Source of the DNA: Variovorax sp. 770b2
GTDB taxonomy: Bacteria > Pseudomonadota > Gammaproteobacteria > Burkholderiales > Burkholderiaceae_C
NCBI RefSeq assembly: GCF_900115685.1
Contig: NZ_FOXJ01000001.1
Span: forward strand, 2,141,796-2,205,795
Direction: 5' to 3'
Length of the DNA: 64,000 nucleotides
Part shown: piece after piece, positions 1 to 8,620 of the stretch
Numbering within the stretch: position 1 is the stretch's first letter
How the letters are laid out: each line of letters opens with the position of its first letter
Program-made: the position numbers and the translations under genes
Notes under the pieces: generated by a model
What the model saw: the letters and a program-made list of their open reading frames with translations, nothing else
Told to the model about the DNA's origin: nothing
Database searches by the model: none

Positions 1-193
1 CGCACGCCAATGGCTACAGCAGGCGCAGGCTCAGACGATGGTGCACGGCCACACGCACCGGCCCGCCGACCACGACCTGGGCCACGGCCTGCGCCGCATC
101 GTGCTGAGCGACTGGGATGCCGCGGCCCATCCGCCGCGCGCGCAGTTGCTGTGCCTGTCCACCGCCGGCGCGCAGCGCGTCGACCTGCGCTAG
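1..193 (+). CDS. lpxH: UDP-2,3-diacylglucosamine diphosphatase LpxH, C-terminal end (partial)
   Basis: This is the 3' end of a gene that begins before the window; the frame runs from base 2 to a TAG at 191-193. The translated tail contains [15 protein letters not shown] followed by RIVLSDWD. The GHTHRPA signature is the last metal-binding motif of the calcineurin-like phosphoesterase fold, and its combination with RxVLxDW is characteristic of LpxH, which hydrolyses UDP-2,3-diacylglucosamine to lipid X in lipid A synthesis at the inner face of the inner membrane. Only about 63 residues are visible, so the N-terminal metal ligands cannot be checked. The next gene starts 26 bases downstream on the same strand. 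Another phosphoesterase is the main alternative, but the tail fits LpxH well. Confidence 0.75.
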   Translation, partial: ARQWLQQAQAQTMVHGHTHRPADHDLGHGLRRIVLSDWDAAAHPPRAQLLCLSTAGAQRVDLR

Positions 194-219
194 CAGCGCC
201 CCGAACCGCGGAACCGCCG

Positions 220-1011
220 ATGTTCAAGTGGCTGCGCCGCCTGCGCGCCCTGCCCCCGATTCTCGACGCCGCCTGGCACGCCACGCTGGCGCGCTACGCC
301 TTCCTGGCCGACCGCCCCGCCGCGGACCTGGAGCGGCTGCGCATGCTGACGGCCGAGTTCCTGCGCGACAAGGAATTCCATGGCACCCAGGGCTTCGTCA
401 TCACCGACGAGGTCGCGCTGGCCATTGCCGCGCAGGCCGTGCTGCCCGTGCTGCACCTGAAGGGCCATCTCGACTGGTACGACGATTTCGTCGGCATCGT
501 GGTGCACCCGTCCGAGGTCGTGGCGCGCCGCAAGGTCGTCGACGAGGCGCAGGTCGTGCACGAGTACGACGAGGTCGTGGCCGGCGAAGCCATGGACCGC
601 GGGCCGGTCATGCTCAGCTGGCAGGACGTGCTCGCAAGCAGCGTCACCAGCGAAGGCGGCTACAACGTCGTGATCCACGAGTTCGCCCACAAGATCGACA
701 TGCGCGGCGGCGATGCCGACGGCTGCCCGCCGTTGCCGGCCGGCTTCGCAGGCAAGCGCAGCGCCCGGGAATCGCGCGCCGCGTGGCTCGCCGTGCTGCA
801 GCCCGCCTACGACGACTTCCGCGAGAAAACCATCATGGCCGAGCGCTTCGGCACCGAACCGCCGTGGCTGGACGACTATGGCGCGACGTCGCTCAGCGAA
901 TTCTTCGCTGTGGCCTGCGAGGCCTACTTCGTGAACCGCCCGAACTTCGCCCGGGACTTCGCCGGGGTGGTGGTTCTTTTCGACGAGTTCTTCCTGCCCG
1001 GACAGGCCTGA
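220..1011 (+). CDS. mtfA: MtfA-family zinc metallopeptidase (M90)
   Basis: A 263-residue protein starting at ATG 220 (MFKWLRRLRALPP); an upstream in-frame ATG at 10 would run through lpxH and is rejected. It carries the gluzincin motif HEFAHKIDM at about residues 153-161 (H153, E154, H157), preceded by a long helical N-terminus with LxAxFLRDKEFHG, the layout of MtfA/DUF980 proteins. E. coli MtfA is a cytosolic aminopeptidase that binds the glucose regulator Mlc. Betaproteobacteria often keep mtfA without the PTS system it modulates there, so its partner here is unknown. It ends just before a strong hairpin and converges with the DUF349 gene. Confidence 0.88.
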   Translation: MFKWLRRLRALPPILDAAWHATLARYAFLADRPAADLERLRMLTAEFLRDKEFHGTQGFVITDEVALAIAAQAVLPVLHLKGHLDWYDDFVGIVVHPSEVVARRKVVDEAQVVHEYDEVVAGEAMDRGPVMLSWQDVLASSVTSEGGYNVVIHEFAHKIDMRGGDADGCPPLPAGFAGKRSARESRAAWLAVLQPAYDDFREKTIMAERFGTEPPWLDDYGATSLSEFFAVACEAYFVNRPNFARDFAGVVVLFDEFFLPGQA

Positions 1012-1033
1012 CCCCACGGGGCGTGCATCCCCC

Positions 1034-1066
1034 AAAGAAAAAGGCGCCCCGCGGGGCGCCTTTTTT
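1034..1066. terminator. Bidirectional Rho-independent terminator
   Basis: A perfect 8-bp GC stem (1043-1050 with 1053-1060, 2-nt loop) is followed by six T on the plus strand and preceded by an A-rich run (1034-1042) that gives a U-rich tail on the minus strand. It lies between the convergent mtfA and DUF349 genes and can serve both. Confidence 0.85.
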
Positions 1067-1086
1067 CATGGCCGTCCGGCGCGCGC

Positions 1087-3999
1087 TTACTTGCGCAGCA
1101 GCGCCTTCAGCGCGTTCTGCAGGCGGCGTGCACTGGCAGCGTCGTGCGCCGCAGCCAGCACCTTGCCGGCGTCCTGGCCCCAGGTCTGCACCGGCGCCGG
1201 ATCGCCACGCTTGGTCAGCAGCTTGAGCTGCAGGGCGCGGCGTGCGTCGAGCTGCTCGGCCGGCGTCGGCACTTCAGCGGCCATTTCCAGCCGCAGCAGT
1301 GCTTCGGCGGCGTCGTTGGCGGCGGCCGTCGGCGCGCTGCCGATGGCTTGGGACCAGTTCGTGCGCACGGCCGGCGTGACCGCGCGACCCAGTTCCTGGA
1401 CGCTCGGCAGGCGCGCGGCATCGCGCTGTTCCCAGGCGCCGAGCACCTGCGTCAGCGCTTCGCCGTGGGCTTGCGCCGCGAGCTTGCGCAGTGCCATGTC
1501 CGCACGTTCGAGCGCTTCGCGCTGGGCGCGGAAAGCCGCATCACCCAGGCGTGGGCCGCGGTCTTCGAAGCGCGGAGGACGGTCGCCGAAGCGGCCGGCC
1601 GGTGCGCCGCGATCACCGCCGCGATCGCCACGATCACCGCGTGCATCGGGGCGCGGAGCGCCACGGTCGCCAGGACGACCCGGACCGCCGGGGCCTGGCC
1701 GGCCGCCGTCGCGGCGGTCGCCGAACTTGCCACCGGCGCGGCCTGCGGGCGCCGCGTCCGTCTTCTTGCTGCTGGGACGATCGTCCCCGCGCATGGCCAC
1801 CACCGGCTTGGGCGCCGGCTTCGGCGCGGCGGCCGGTGCCGGGGTTTCGACAGCGGCGGCTTCGCCAGCGTCGTGCGCTGCGCCATCGGCGCGTGCGGAG
1901 GCGTCGGCGCCATCGGCGGGTGCCACGAGGTCAGGGGTGGCAGCCTGCGCCGCTTCGACCGGTGCGGCCGGCGATGCTTCCGCGTCGCTCGGGCTCGGCG
2001 CCTGCTCGGCGCTTTCGGCGAACTCCGCAGCAGCCTGTCCGGGCGCCACGACGTCGGTCGCGCCGAGCGACGGGCCATCACTGGATTCCGTCGATTCGGT
2101 CGATGCGGTCGGCTCGGCGGCCCGCTCAGCCTTCGGTGCCGGCGGCGGTGCTTCGCCGCGCAATGCGCCTTCGAGGCGGGCGATGGCCGCGCGGATCTTC
2201 TGCACGTCGCCACCCGCATTGGCCGCGTCGAGCGCCTTGGAGGCGTCCAGCACATGGCGGTCGTGCTCGCTCATGGCCGACGACGCCTTTTCGCGCTCGG
2301 CCGTCTTGCGGTTGAAGGCTTCGTCGATGGGCGCGCGGAACGCATCCCACAGCTTCTGTTCATGGCGACGGTCGAGCGGCACGCTCTGCGCCTCGTGCTG
2401 CCAGCGCTGCTGCAGCGCCTTGACGGCGTCGATGCGCAGCATCGGCTGGGCGCCGAGCTCGGCAGCCTCGGCGATCATGGCTTGGCGGCGTTCGACGCTG
2501 GCTTTCTGCGCCGTCTCGAACGGCGCACGCGCGGCGCCGAAGGCTTCGTTCCACTGCGGCTGCAGTTCGGCGAACACCTTCTCGCCCACGTGGCCGCCAT
2601 CGCGCCAGCGGTCGGCGAACTGGTGCAACGCGCGGTTGTGCGCCTTCAGGTCGGTGGCGCCGGCATGCTCGGCGGCCCAGGCCTTCACCTCTTCGATCAG
2701 CGCCACGCGGTGCGCGCGGTGCTCGGCCGCATCGGCGCGCACCTTCTCGAGCCAGGCCTCGACCACCTTGTGGGCTTCGTTGCAGGCTTCGTCGAAACGC
2801 TTCCACAGCGCATGGTTCGGCACGCCGCCCTGGTCGGACTGCTTCCACTGGTCGCGCAGCGCGCGCAGCGTTTCCTGCATCTTGCGGCCGCCGAGGGCCT
2901 GGCCTTCGGGGCGCTTGAGCAGGCCTTCGGCCTTGGCGACGAGGTCTTCGCGGACCTTGTCGGCGCTCCAGCGCTGCCAGCCTTCGAGCTCGCCGGCCGC
3001 GACCAGCGCGGCATGCACGCGGGCTTCGAGCGGCGCCTCGACCAGCTTGCCGTGCTCCTTGAGCACCGCGCGCAGCGCAGCGGCCGCACCGGCGCTGGCC
3101 TTGCCGTGGCCTTCGGCGGTTTCCTGCTCGAGCTTGGCGAGTGCGGCCTGCACGGCGTCTTGCGCCGCGGCGCGCACGGCCGGATCGATCTTGGGTGCGG
3201 CAGGCCGTGCGGGCGCTGCGGCCTTGGGTGCGAGCACCTCGCCGCGCGCGCTGCGCAGCTCGTCGGCCCACACGGGCACCGGCGGCAGCGGCGCGGCAGC
3301 GTCGGCTGCGGCAGCGATGGCCTGTGCCAGCGCGCTGTGGAACGCATCGGACACGACCAGCAATTGCGACTTCGACCCTTCCAGCTGCGGCGCGAACTTC
3401 GCGTCCAGGCTGTTCCAGTTGATGTCGGAGGTGATGTCGCCGGCCTGCTGCTGCCAATGGGTAACGTCGCTGCGCAGCGACTCCTCGGCGGCCTGGGCGT
3501 CCTGCCAGCCCTTGGTGGAGAGCACTTCAAAGCGCTGTGCCAGCAAGACGGCGGCTTCGCGGTGCACCTGGGCGCGGTGCTGCAGGTCTTCGATGCCCTT
3601 GACGCGTTCGGCCAGCTTGGCCTTCAGGCTTGCGAGCGGTTCGCGCGAGAGCGGCGCGCCAGCCTTGGCGGCGTCGCGCTGCCAGGCGAGCGCATCGGCG
3701 ATGTTGAGCTTGGACTGGCCCAGCAGCGCCTCGGCCTTCTGCGCCCATTCGGCGGCAATGGCCTCCTGGCCCTTGGCGCGCTTGAGCTCGTCGAGCTTCT
3801 CGCGCAAGAGGCGCGCCGCGCCCTTGTCGCGACCGCTCAGCTCCTTGAAGACTTCCTGCATTTGCTCGGACGCGGGGTTGCCCGCGAGCCAGTCGCGGAT
3901 GCGCGCGGCGCGTTCTCCCGAGGTCGGCGCGGTGAAGGCGCCGCCGGTGAGCGTGTCGAGGGCCTGAAGGTCGTGTGGCTTGGAAGAAGTAGAGGTCAC
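1087..3999 (-). CDS. DUF349 domain-containing protein with RG-rich tract
   Basis: A 970-residue, mostly alpha-helical protein. I chose GTG at 3999 (protein VTSTSSKPHDLQ) because the upstream extension to 4092 is low-complexity and unlike the family; that extension is possible but unlikely. Most of the chain consists of repeated helical units with conserved W/F and basic residues (for example LWKRFDEACNEAH and RHEQKLWDAFRAPIDEAF), typical of repeated DUF349 modules, whose molecular role is not established. At roughly residues 660-740 there is an acidic, Ala/Pro-rich linker, and at about 745-820 a Gly/Arg/Asp-rich stretch (repeats such as RGDRGDRGGDRG) that resembles an RNA-binding RGG-type tail, followed by a final helical block. 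There is no signal peptide or membrane segment, so it is probably cytoplasmic. Confidence 0.85.
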   Translation of the reverse strand: MTSTSSKPHDLQALDTLTGGAFTAPTSGERAARIRDWLAGNPASEQMQEVFKELSGRDKGAARLLREKLDELKRAKGQEAIAAEWAQKAEALLGQSKLNIADALAWQRDAAKAGAPLSREPLASLKAKLAERVKGIEDLQHRAQVHREAAVLLAQRFEVLSTKGWQDAQAAEESLRSDVTHWQQQAGDITSDINWNSLDAKFAPQLEGSKSQLLVVSDAFHSALAQAIAAAADAAAPLPPVPVWADELRSARGEVLAPKAAAPARPAAPKIDPAVRAAAQDAVQAALAKLEQETAEGHGKASAGAAAALRAVLKEHGKLVEAPLEARVHAALVAAGELEGWQRWSADKVREDLVAKAEGLLKRPEGQALGGRKMQETLRALRDQWKQSDQGGVPNHALWKRFDEACNEAHKVVEAWLEKVRADAAEHRAHRVALIEEVKAWAAEHAGATDLKAHNRALHQFADRWRDGGHVGEKVFAELQPQWNEAFGAARAPFETAQKASVERRQAMIAEAAELGAQPMLRIDAVKALQQRWQHEAQSVPLDRRHEQKLWDAFRAPIDEAFNRKTAEREKASSAMSEHDRHVLDASKALDAANAGGDVQKIRAAIARLEGALRGEAPPPAPKAERAAEPTASTESTESSDGPSLGATDVVAPGQAAAEFAESAEQAPSPSDAEASPAAPVEAAQAATPDLVAPADGADASARADGAAHDAGEAAAVETPAPAAAPKPAPKPVVAMRGDDRPSSKKTDAAPAGRAGGKFGDRRDGGRPGPGGPGRPGDRGAPRPDARGDRGDRGGDRGAPAGRFGDRPPRFEDRGPRLGDAAFRAQREALERADMALRKLAAQAHGEALTQVLGAWEQRDAARLPSVQELGRAVTPAVRTNWSQAIGSAPTAAANDAAEALLRLEMAAEVPTPAEQLDARRALQLKLLTKRGDPAPVQTWGQDAGKVLAAAHDAASARRLQNALKALLRK

Positions 4000-4151
4000 T
4001 GCGCGAAATCGTTGTCTTGGTATGGAAAGCGAAGGCGCCGGCAAAGGCCGGCGCACATCGACATTTTCACCCACTTGCGATGGCCCGCCCAATTCCGTTG
4101 CGGAACGGCGGCCAATGCAGGTTGCGGGCTGGGAGATTAAAGGTGACTACA

Positions 4152-4179
4152 TATATAGCAAGCCGATGCAAAAAACCAA
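4152..4179 (-). promoter_or_regulatory. Predicted sigma-70 promoter for the DUF349 gene
   Basis: Read on the minus strand, TTGGTT (4179-4174), a 16-nt spacer and TATATA (4157-4152) form a good -35/-10 pair in an AT-rich island just past the end of the DUF748 gene. The predicted leader of about 145 nt contains an 8-bp hairpin with an AAAG/CTTT loop (4035-4054). No other likely start site is visible for the DUF349 gene. Confidence 0.55.
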
Positions 4180-4189
4180 GTGGCCGCTC

Positions 4190-7100
4190 TCACTTCATGG
4201 TCAGTTTGAGCTCGGCGCCCGGCTTCCAGTCGGCACCGCTGGCCGTGGTGCGCACCGCGCCCAGGAACAGCCGCTCGCTCGTGAGCTTCTGCGCCAGCAG
4301 GTAGTCGCGCACCGCGGCGCCGCGCTCCACGGCCAGTTGGCGCATCGATTCCTCGTCGACCGGCACGCTCGCGAACAACAGGTTTTCCATTTCCTTGACG
4401 GGCAGGTCCTTGGCCAGGCCGACGAGGTTGCGCGGCTTGGTGATGTCGGCGCGCTTGTAGACCGCGGTCAGCAGCTCGGGGTACTCGGCGTCGGTGACCG
4501 GCGCCACGTCGGTGCCGGTCTGGCCGCCGCGCACCGCGACGCGGCGCTTCTCGGCCTGGGTCATCTGGCGCACGCGCTGGCGCTGGTAGGCATCGCGCTC
4601 CTTCTCGAGGCTGGAGGTGCCCACGACCGTCATTTCCAGCGTCGGCCGCTCGGTCAGCGCCTTGGCGACCTTCTCGAGGCTCTCCCTGGCCGCGGCGCTG
4701 AGCACCGAACTGCCCGGCTCGAAGGTAATGGCGCTCGATTCGCCGCTGCCGCCGCCGCCAAGACCGCCCGTGAGCAGGCTGAACGGCGCCGTCACGGCCT
4801 TGACGATCAGGTTGACCACGGCCTTCCAGATCAGCGGTCCGACGCTGAACTGCGGATCGTTAAGCGAGCCGCTGAGCGGCAGGTCGACGTCGATCACGCC
4901 ATTGCGGTCGGCCAGCAGGGCCACCGCCAGCTTGACGGGCAGGCTGTTGGGCGCGCCGGCGACTTCCTCGCCGAACTGCAGCTGGTTGAGCACCAGCTTG
5001 TTGGTGGCCGTGAGCTGGCCATCGGGCGCGACCTTGTAGTTCACGTCCATGCTCATCTTGCCGCGCTCGATGCCGTGGCCGGCGTAGCGCACCGAGTACG
5101 GCGACAGCGGCGCCAGGTCGAGGTCGCGCATCTTGGCGGTGATGTCGAGTTCGAGCGGCTTGGCCAGCGGATTGAGCTTGCCGGTGATTTCCAGCGCCGC
5201 GGTCTGCTGCGCCTTGCCGCGCAGCTCCAGGTCGGCCAGTGCCGGCCGGCCGCCCTGCCCGTTGGGCGGGTTCGACGAGAAGGAGCTGAGCTTGCCGGTC
5301 AGCTCGCTCAGGTCGGCCGAGTAGTTGGGCTTGACGAACAGGTCGGTGAAGTCGATCTTGCCGTTGACCAGGCTCATCGGGCCGAAGTTGATGACCGGCT
5401 TGGGGCCGGTGTCCGCGGGTGCCTGCGCCGTGGCGACGGGCGCTGCGGCCGGGTTGGCCGGCTTGGCCGGCTCGGGGCTGCCGCCGACCATGGCTTCGGC
5501 CGACACCGGTGCGCCGCCCGAGCGCTGCGCAGGTGGCGCACCGCGGGTCGTGGTGGTGGTGCCGCCCGGGCCTTTCTGCGTCTTGGCTTCCGCGGTCGCC
5601 GCCGCAGTGGCCGCACCTTCGGCCTCGCCCTTCTTCGTCAGGTTGAGCAGGTTGAGCCGGCCGGTCGGATCGACGATCACGCGGGCGAAGAAGTCGGTCA
5701 GCGTGGTTTCGCGCACATTCACGTTCGGCGGCGCGTTGGGCGCCATGCTGACCTGCAGGCCGCGCAGGCTCAGCGTCTTCCAGCTGAGCAACTGGTTGGT
5801 GTTGCGGTCGAAACCGGGCGACTGGGTGAGCGAGACGCTGTTGGCGCGGAAGTCGTCCAGCGCGGTGTCGCCGGCCAGCTTCACGGTCATGCCCGCCGGC
5901 GCGGTCGCGTAGTGGACCGTGCCGCGGTAGCTCGCGAACGCGCGGCGGATGTCAACGTTGAGCGCATCCGCGTAATAGGCCTTGAAGGCGTGCGCGGGGA
6001 ACGAGATCACCTCGAGCCGGCCTTCGGCGGCCAGCGGCTTGAGCACCACGTTGCCCTTGTAGTCGAACTTGCCCGGATCGGAGCGGCCGGAACCGATGCG
6101 GCCCGAGACCTGCAGCGGCGACACGGTGTTCGTCTCGGGCGCGATCTTCTGGGCGTTCAGCTTGAAGGCCGTGACCTCGACCGTCACCGGCAGCGCGCCG
6201 GCCTTGTCCGAATAGGAGAGGCTGCCGTTGTCGACCGCCATGGTGGCGATGGTCAGCGCCCAGGGCTTGGTGTTGGCGTCGGCCTTGGCCGATCCGGCGC
6301 CGGCGGGCTTGGGCGCCGCCACCTTCGCCTCGGCCGCGCCGCCGCTGCCGGCCGGCGTGCGGAGCCACCGCTCGAACATCCAGCGCTTTTCGCTGTCGCG
6401 CTCCACGCGCACCTTGGGGTTGGTGGCGGTGAACGAGGCGATGTTCAGCGTGTGCTGCGTCATGTCGACCTCGGCGTCGACCAGCTCGAAGCGGCCGACG
6501 CTCGCCAGCGCGGTCTTGGTCTGGGTCAGCGCCAGTCCGTCGGCGGCCAGGCGGCGCGCCTTGAACTTGAGGTTCGGCTGGTTCCAGGCGATGTCGATCT
6601 GACCGCTCAGCTTGCCGTCGAGCGTGGGCTCCAGGCTCTGCGCCAGATAAGGAGCAGCCAGCGAGAGCGGGAGCGCGTCGACCTCGGTCTGCACATCCGC
6701 CGCCTTGTCGGTGGCGCTGCCCTTGAACTTGAGCGAGGCGCCGGCGATGGCGGTGCTGCCGTTGAACTGCGCTGGCTTCTCCATGGGCCAGGTGATGGCG
6801 GTGACGTCGAGCCCCAGGTCGGTCAGGTCGACGGCCGCCGCGGGCTTGAGGGTCTCGTCGCGCCAGCCGATGCGTCCGCCGCTCAGCGCCACCTTGTCGA
6901 CCTGCACCTTCAGCTTGGGCTTTTCCGCCGTCTTGCCGGCCGGTGCGCTGGCGGGGGCCGCCGGCAGCGGCGCCACCTTTTCCGCGGCGCCCGTCGCCGG
7001 GTCGGTGGCCATCAGGTTGAGCTGGCCCGCGGCGTCGCGTGCCACCACGAGCTGCGGATTGGCCAGGGCCACTTCGCTCAAATGGAACACCGATTCGAGC

Positions 7101-8017
7101 GGCCGCACGTCCGCCAGCGCGAGCTTGAGCGAATCGAAGCCCAAGAGGTCGCGGCCCCGGGCGTCGCTCAGCTTGGCGCCATGCGCCTCCACCGTGCCGT
7201 AGATCTTGAGGCCGGTGGTCGCCGCCTGCTGGAAGTCGATCTTCAGGTCGGCATCCAGGCTGCCGGCCTGCAGCTTCACCGGCAGGCCGCCGGGGATGTA
7301 GCCCAGGTAAGGCGCCAGGTCGAGGCCCTTGAACTGCACGTGGGCGTCGGTCTTGCGACTTTGCGCGAAGGGCGTGGTGAAGGCGGCCGAATCGAAACTG
7401 CTGCCGTTGAGCACGAAGGCCAGCTTGGGCTCGGTCTTGACCTCGCGCTGCGAAGCCAGGTTGCTCAGGAAAGGCACGTTGAGCACGAAGTTGCGCAGCT
7501 CGTGCCTGCGCTTGACCGTCTGGTCGTCGAAGTCGACCGCGCCGTCCTTGATCGAGATGTTGTAGATGGCAAAACGCGCCGGCTCGGCCTTGGGGTCGGG
7601 CGGCGGGCCCGCTGCCAGCTTGGCCAGGATGTCGTCGATGTCGTACTTGCCGTCGGCCTGGTGCGTGAGCAGCACCGCGGGCGCCTCGATCGACACCGCG
7701 TCGATCACGGGCGCCAGGCGAAAGAGCGACTGCAGTTCGGCATCGGCGTAGATGCGCTTGATGGCCAGTTGCGGCTGCTTGCCGTCGGCCGTGGCGATGC
7801 GCAGGTCGTGCAGCGCGAGCTCCAGGGTCCAGGGCTTGAAGTCGATCTTGCCCACCGTGACCTGCCGGCCCAGTTTCTCGCTCGCGATCTTTTGAAGCTG
7901 GCTCTTGGCGATCGGCGGCACTGCCAGCCATGCGATGACCCAGAGGGCCAACAGAACCAGCAACGCGACGACCCCGCGTCGCACCCATTTGTTTTGTTTG
8001 AGCGAAGCTACATCCAT
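4190..8017 (-). CDS. DUF748 (AsmA-like) envelope protein
   Basis: A 1275-residue protein. The start at 8017 (MDVASLKQNKWVRRG) places an uncleaved N-terminal membrane anchor at about residues 14-33; a longer version from 8119 would run through a terminator-like hairpin and is not used. The remainder is long and beta-rich, with repeated AsmA/DUF748-type phrases (LDADLKIDFQQA, LSGQIDIAWNQPNLKF, ISIKDGAVDFDDQ) that suggest an extended hydrophobic-groove structure crossing the periplasm. AsmA-like proteins are implicated in lipid traffic to the outer membrane; that role here is inferred. An Ala/Pro/Gly-rich low-complexity stretch lies near residues 790-880. The last 200 residues include ITFEPGSSVLSAAARESL, which resembles the start of an OmpA-type peptidoglycan-associating domain. 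Confidence 0.85.
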   Translation of the reverse strand: MDVASLKQNKWVRRGVVALLVLLALWVIAWLAVPPIAKSQLQKIASEKLGRQVTVGKIDFKPWTLELALHDLRIATADGKQPQLAIKRIYADAELQSLFRLAPVIDAVSIEAPAVLLTHQADGKYDIDDILAKLAAGPPPDPKAEPARFAIYNISIKDGAVDFDDQTVKRRHELRNFVLNVPFLSNLASQREVKTEPKLAFVLNGSSFDSAAFTTPFAQSRKTDAHVQFKGLDLAPYLGYIPGGLPVKLQAGSLDADLKIDFQQAATTGLKIYGTVEAHGAKLSDARGRDLLGFDSLKLALADVRPLESVFHLSEVALANPQLVVARDAAGQLNLMATDPATGAAEKVAPLPAAPASAPAGKTAEKPKLKVQVDKVALSGGRIGWRDETLKPAAAVDLTDLGLDVTAITWPMEKPAQFNGSTAIAGASLKFKGSATDKAADVQTEVDALPLSLAAPYLAQSLEPTLDGKLSGQIDIAWNQPNLKFKARRLAADGLALTQTKTALASVGRFELVDAEVDMTQHTLNIASFTATNPKVRVERDSEKRWMFERWLRTPAGSGGAAEAKVAAPKPAGAGSAKADANTKPWALTIATMAVDNGSLSYSDKAGALPVTVEVTAFKLNAQKIAPETNTVSPLQVSGRIGSGRSDPGKFDYKGNVVLKPLAAEGRLEVISFPAHAFKAYYADALNVDIRRAFASYRGTVHYATAPAGMTVKLAGDTALDDFRANSVSLTQSPGFDRNTNQLLSWKTLSLRGLQVSMAPNAPPNVNVRETTLTDFFARVIVDPTGRLNLLNLTKKGEAEGAATAAATAEAKTQKGPGGTTTTTRGAPPAQRSGGAPVSAEAMVGGSPEPAKPANPAAAPVATAQAPADTGPKPVINFGPMSLVNGKIDFTDLFVKPNYSADLSELTGKLSSFSSNPPNGQGGRPALADLELRGKAQQTAALEITGKLNPLAKPLELDITAKMRDLDLAPLSPYSVRYAGHGIERGKMSMDVNYKVAPDGQLTATNKLVLNQLQFGEEVAGAPNSLPVKLAVALLADRNGVIDVDLPLSGSLNDPQFSVGPLIWKAVVNLIVKAVTAPFSLLTGGLGGGGSGESSAITFEPGSSVLSAAARESLEKVAKALTERPTLEMTVVGTSSLEKERDAYQRQRVRQMTQAEKRRVAVRGGQTGTDVAPVTDAEYPELLTAVYKRADITKPRNLVGLAKDLPVKEMENLLFASVPVDEESMRQLAVERGAAVRDYLLAQKLTSERLFLGAVRTTASGADWKPGAELKLTMK

Positions 8018-8059
8018 CGCGGGAGTGTGCCGCAAACATGCGTCAACGCAGAAACAAGA

Positions 8060-8098
8060 AAGCCCGGCAACGCGACTGAATGCCTCGTTGCCGGGCTT
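8060..8098 (-). terminator. Rho-independent terminator downstream of the 6S RNA candidate
   Basis: A perfect 13-bp stem (8060-8072 with 8086-8098) is followed on the minus strand by TTTCTTGTTTC. It lies upstream of the DUF748 start codon, so it must end a minus-strand transcript that arises between about 8100 and 8390. There is no protein gene on that strand there, which supports a non-coding RNA gene. Confidence 0.7.
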
Positions 8099-8164
8099 GA
8101 TGGCGGGCCTAACACCCAAGCCATCGATTCGCGCGACCGGAAGTCAATGGTTCCTGCCGTGCTG

Positions 8165-8342
8165 GCAGCAAGAGATTGCCGCCGTGGATCCTCGGTCGTT
8201 CGAGCCCTTGACTTGCACCTCGGGCGGCCCGACTTCGGAAAAACGCCTGAAAACCCAGGCCCGTTCAGATTAGGTGCCGCACCCTTGCATTGCAAATTCA
8301 TTCTTCCAAGGGATTTCCCGTAAGCCGAATGCCTCTGTACGC
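8165..8342 (-). ncRNA. ssrS: Candidate 6S RNA
   Basis: On the minus strand, about 178 nt can fold into a 6S-like rod. Paired segments, from the open end towards the tip, are AGAGG with UCUCU, CCCUUG with CAAGGG (flanking a central bubble), GCACCU with AGGUGC, CGGGC with GCCCG, and an apical GCCUG/CAGGC hairpin. The 5' segment (CAUUCGGCUUACGGG then UCCCUUG) and the 3' segment (UCAAGGGCU then CGGCGGCAAUCUC) resemble, from memory, the conserved ends of proteobacterial 6S RNA (UGUUCG..GCGGG..UCCCCUGA and UUCAAGGG..CGGCGGCAUCUC). 6S RNA binds sigma-70 RNA polymerase by mimicking an open promoter and reduces transcription in stationary phase. An AT-rich promoter-like region lies just upstream (8345-8385) and a terminator about 70 nt downstream. 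The ends are approximate. Confidence 0.72.
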
Positions 8343-8389
8343 GTCGGATTTTTAAACATCTATTAGCATATGAAACGATTTCCTTATGC

Positions 8390-8417
8390 TTGACCGGGTA
8401 TTTAGCGACGATAGAAT
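8390..8417 (+). promoter_or_regulatory. Sigma-70 promoter for the lytic transglycosylase gene
   Basis: TTGACC (8390-8395), a 16-nt spacer and TAGAAT (8412-8417) match the sigma-70 consensus closely. It sits in an AT-rich region shared back-to-back with the predicted 6S RNA promoter. The leader to the start codon at 8621 is about 195 nt; apart from a small GC hairpin near 8426-8450 I recognise nothing in it. Confidence 0.7.
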
Positions 8418-8620
8418 CCGCCCTGCCCCGACTGCCAGACGCAGCGGGGCCACCCCCTGAATCCGCTGCCGAGAACTCCCTCGGCTTGATCAGGTCGCCG
8501 CGCTCCTTACCCTACACCCCTCCATGCGCGGAGCCTGATTCGTACCAATCCAAGCGCCGTTGCCTTCATCCATCGCCTCTCCAGGCGTTGCGAGCAGGTG
8601 CCGCACAGAAAGGAAGAGCG

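Noticed and set aside
8150..8230. tRNA-like segment around GGTCGTTCGAGCCC on the plus strand
   Set aside because: The T-loop-like string is not followed by an acceptor stem or CCA, and no anticodon arm fits; the minus-strand 6S fold explains the pairing better.
8008..8301. 97-codon minus-strand ORF in the DUF748/transglycosylase gap
   Set aside because: It lies over the structured 6S-like RNA and terminator, and its sequence matches no family.
3980..8323. Long plus-strand ORF of 1447 codons opposite the DUF748 gene
   Set aside because: It is an antisense shadow caused by high GC; the translation is His/Arg/Gly/Leu-rich without any domain, whereas the minus strand has a coherent DUF748 protein.
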